Shown here piece by piece: positions 5,941 through 7,114 of a stretch of DNA of 7,114 nt. The DNA is taken from contig CABRGI010000037.1 in the NCBI GenBank assembly GCA_902470455.1, positions 1 through 7,114 of the forward strand, read 5' to 3'. Below the pieces are notes generated by a model. The model saw only the letters and a program-made list of their open reading frames with translations, was not told where the DNA came from and did no database searches. The stretch is from an uncultured Parvimonas sp. Lineage in GTDB: Bacteria; Bacillota; Clostridia; Tissierellales; Peptoniphilaceae. Each line of letters opens with the position of its first letter. Position 1 is the stretch's first letter. A program made the translations under genes and the position numbers.

Positions 5941-7114
5941 TTGGATATTCAGTCAAGGGATAAAAAAACAGCAGGAAAAATTTTAATGATTATTAATTGG
6001 ATTCTTTTTGCCGTTTTGTCATTTTTTACGATTATAGATTTATTTATTATGTTTAAATATAATCTGTTAAATTTCAAAAAAATTAATTATATTATTTTAG
6101 CTTTTATGTCAATTATTTTAATTTTATTATTGTTATTAAATATAATTCGTAAGGGAAAGATATTTACAATTATTATTTCAACATTTTTTATAATAGTTAC
6201 ATTATTTGCATTTAATTATATTAATAAGGGACTTAACTTATTTAATAAATTAAATGCAAATGCAAAAGTAACGGAAAACACTATGGTTCTCGTAGTTCGT
6301 GCGGATAGTGATATGAATAGTATCAATGATATTAAGAGTAAAGTTCTTGCTCCGATTGAAATGGATAAAGAAAACATTGATAAATTAGTTAAAGAAGTTC
6401 AGAATAAAGCTAATGTAAAATTAAGCATTCAAGATACTAAATCATATTTACATGCATATGAAGATTTAATTTCAGGGAAATCTCAAGTTATGGTTTTAAA
6501 TGCCGCTTATGGAGATTTAATTGCAAATGCTCATCCTGATTATCTTGAAAAGATTAAAAAGATTTATGAATACAAAATAGTTGAAGAAGTAAAAGAAGAC
6601 AAAACGGAAAAAGATAAAGACTTGACAAATAAAGACAGTTTTAATATCTATGTAAGTGGTATAGACACTTACGGTCCGATAACTACAGTATCAAGAAGTG
6701 ATGTAAATGTTCTTATTTCAGTTAACAAAAAGACTCATAAGATTGTTTTAACTACAACACCTAGAGATGCTTATGTAAAAATTGCAGGTGGTGGAAACAA
6801 TCAATACGACAAATTAACTCACTCGGGAATTTATGGAGTAAAGGCTTCAGTGAAAACATTAGAAAATTTATATGGAATAAATATTGAACATTATGCAAGA
6901 GTTAATTTTACCACTTTTATGAAGTTGATAGATTTAGTTGGCGGAATTGATGTCTATAATGATCAAGATTTTGTTTCTAGGATAGGAAATTATCACTTCC
7001 CAGTGGGGACTGTTCATCTAAATTCTGAAAAAGCATTAGGATTTGTTCGTGAAAGATATGGACTTGCAGATGGGGATAGAGATAGAGGCAAGAACCACGA
7101 AAAAGTTATAGCTG
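5941..7114 (+). CDS. LytR-CpsA-Psr (LCP) family cell-wall glycopolymer transferase, CpsA-like, 3' end cut
   Basis: LCP proteins attach lipid-linked anionic polymers (wall teichoic acid, capsule) to peptidoglycan on the outer face of the membrane. From the TTG at 5941 there are 391 residues before the window ends, and the frame is still open. Three membrane segments are visible at about 14-38, 49-69 and 74-94. Next comes an extracytoplasmic region of about 100-220 (from VLVVRADSDMNSIND) resembling the accessory domain of streptococcal CpsA, then a charged K/E/D linker. The LCP catalytic domain starts near F234. It contains the IDTYG motif (D242), SRSD with R252 and D254, TTPRD with R275 and D276, and the arginine-rich GDRDRGKNHEKVI motif (R380, R382). 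These acidic and arginine residues bind the metal and pyrophosphate of the polyprenyl substrate in the family. The three-helix-plus-accessory layout is that of capsule-locus CpsA proteins, so a capsule or wall-polymer operon may follow; that is inference. The first in-frame ATG (codon 16) lies within the first helix. Confidence 0.92.
   Translation, partial: MDIQSRDKKTAGKILMIINWILFAVLSFFTIIDLFIMFKYNLLNFKKINYIILAFMSIILILLLLLNIIRKGKIFTIIISTFFIIVTLFAFNYINKGLNLFNKLNANAKVTENTMVLVVRADSDMNSINDIKSKVLAPIEMDKENIDKLVKEVQNKANVKLSIQDTKSYLHAYEDLISGKSQVMVLNAAYGDLIANAHPDYLEKIKKIYEYKIVEEVKEDKTEKDKDLTNKDSFNIYVSGIDTYGPITTVSRSDVNVLISVNKKTHKIVLTTTPRDAYVKIAGGGNNQYDKLTHSGIYGVKASVKTLENLYGINIEHYARVNFTTFMKLIDLVGGIDVYNDQDFVSRIGNYHFPVGTVHLNSEKALGFVRERYGLADGDRDRGKNHEKVIA

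Overview
The window is a plain stretch of chromosome from a low-GC (AT-rich), probably anaerobic Firmicute. The pointers are AT-rich spacers, strong AGGAGG-type ribosome sites, A/T-ending codons, short hairpin-plus-T terminators, a pyruvate formate-lyase pair and a Gram-positive LytR-CpsA-Psr protein. The style would fit a Gram-positive anaerobic coccus (Peptoniphilaceae/Tissierellia) or a clostridial relative, but that placement is a guess. All five genes lie on the + strand.

Layout: (1) bases 1-794 hold the 3' part of a DUF4097-like repeat protein whose true start is probably upstream of the window. (2) 873-2246 encode a complete M18 family zinc aminopeptidase with its own promoter and a terminator. 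(3) A spacer of about 370 bases without a gene (2304-2673) serves as the regulatory region of pflB. (4) 2674-4920 encode pyruvate formate-lyase and 4994-5722 encode its radical-SAM activating enzyme, with a strong hairpin terminator between them and another after pflA. (5) A spacer of about 190 bases carries a GC-rich compound hairpin and a near-consensus promoter. (6) From 5941 to the window end runs a LytR-CpsA-Psr (LCP) protein that starts with TTG and is cut by the window edge.

The functional core is pflB-pflA. PflA uses S-adenosylmethionine and a 4Fe-4S cluster to place a glycyl radical on PflB, which then splits pyruvate with CoA into acetyl-CoA and formate. The most informative noncoding signal is a Crp/Fnr-type palindrome (TGTGA-N6-TCACT) centred exactly 41.5 bases before the start point predicted from a good -10 box. 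This is the geometry of a class II Fnr-activated promoter and fits an oxygen-sensitive enzyme. A CcpA (cre)-like site lies further upstream.

I found no mobile element, CRISPR array, tRNA, rRNA or clear novel system. The points most worth checking are the Fnr-type promoter, the intra-operon terminator, the GC-rich hairpin before the LCP gene, and the 19-residue repeat in the first protein.
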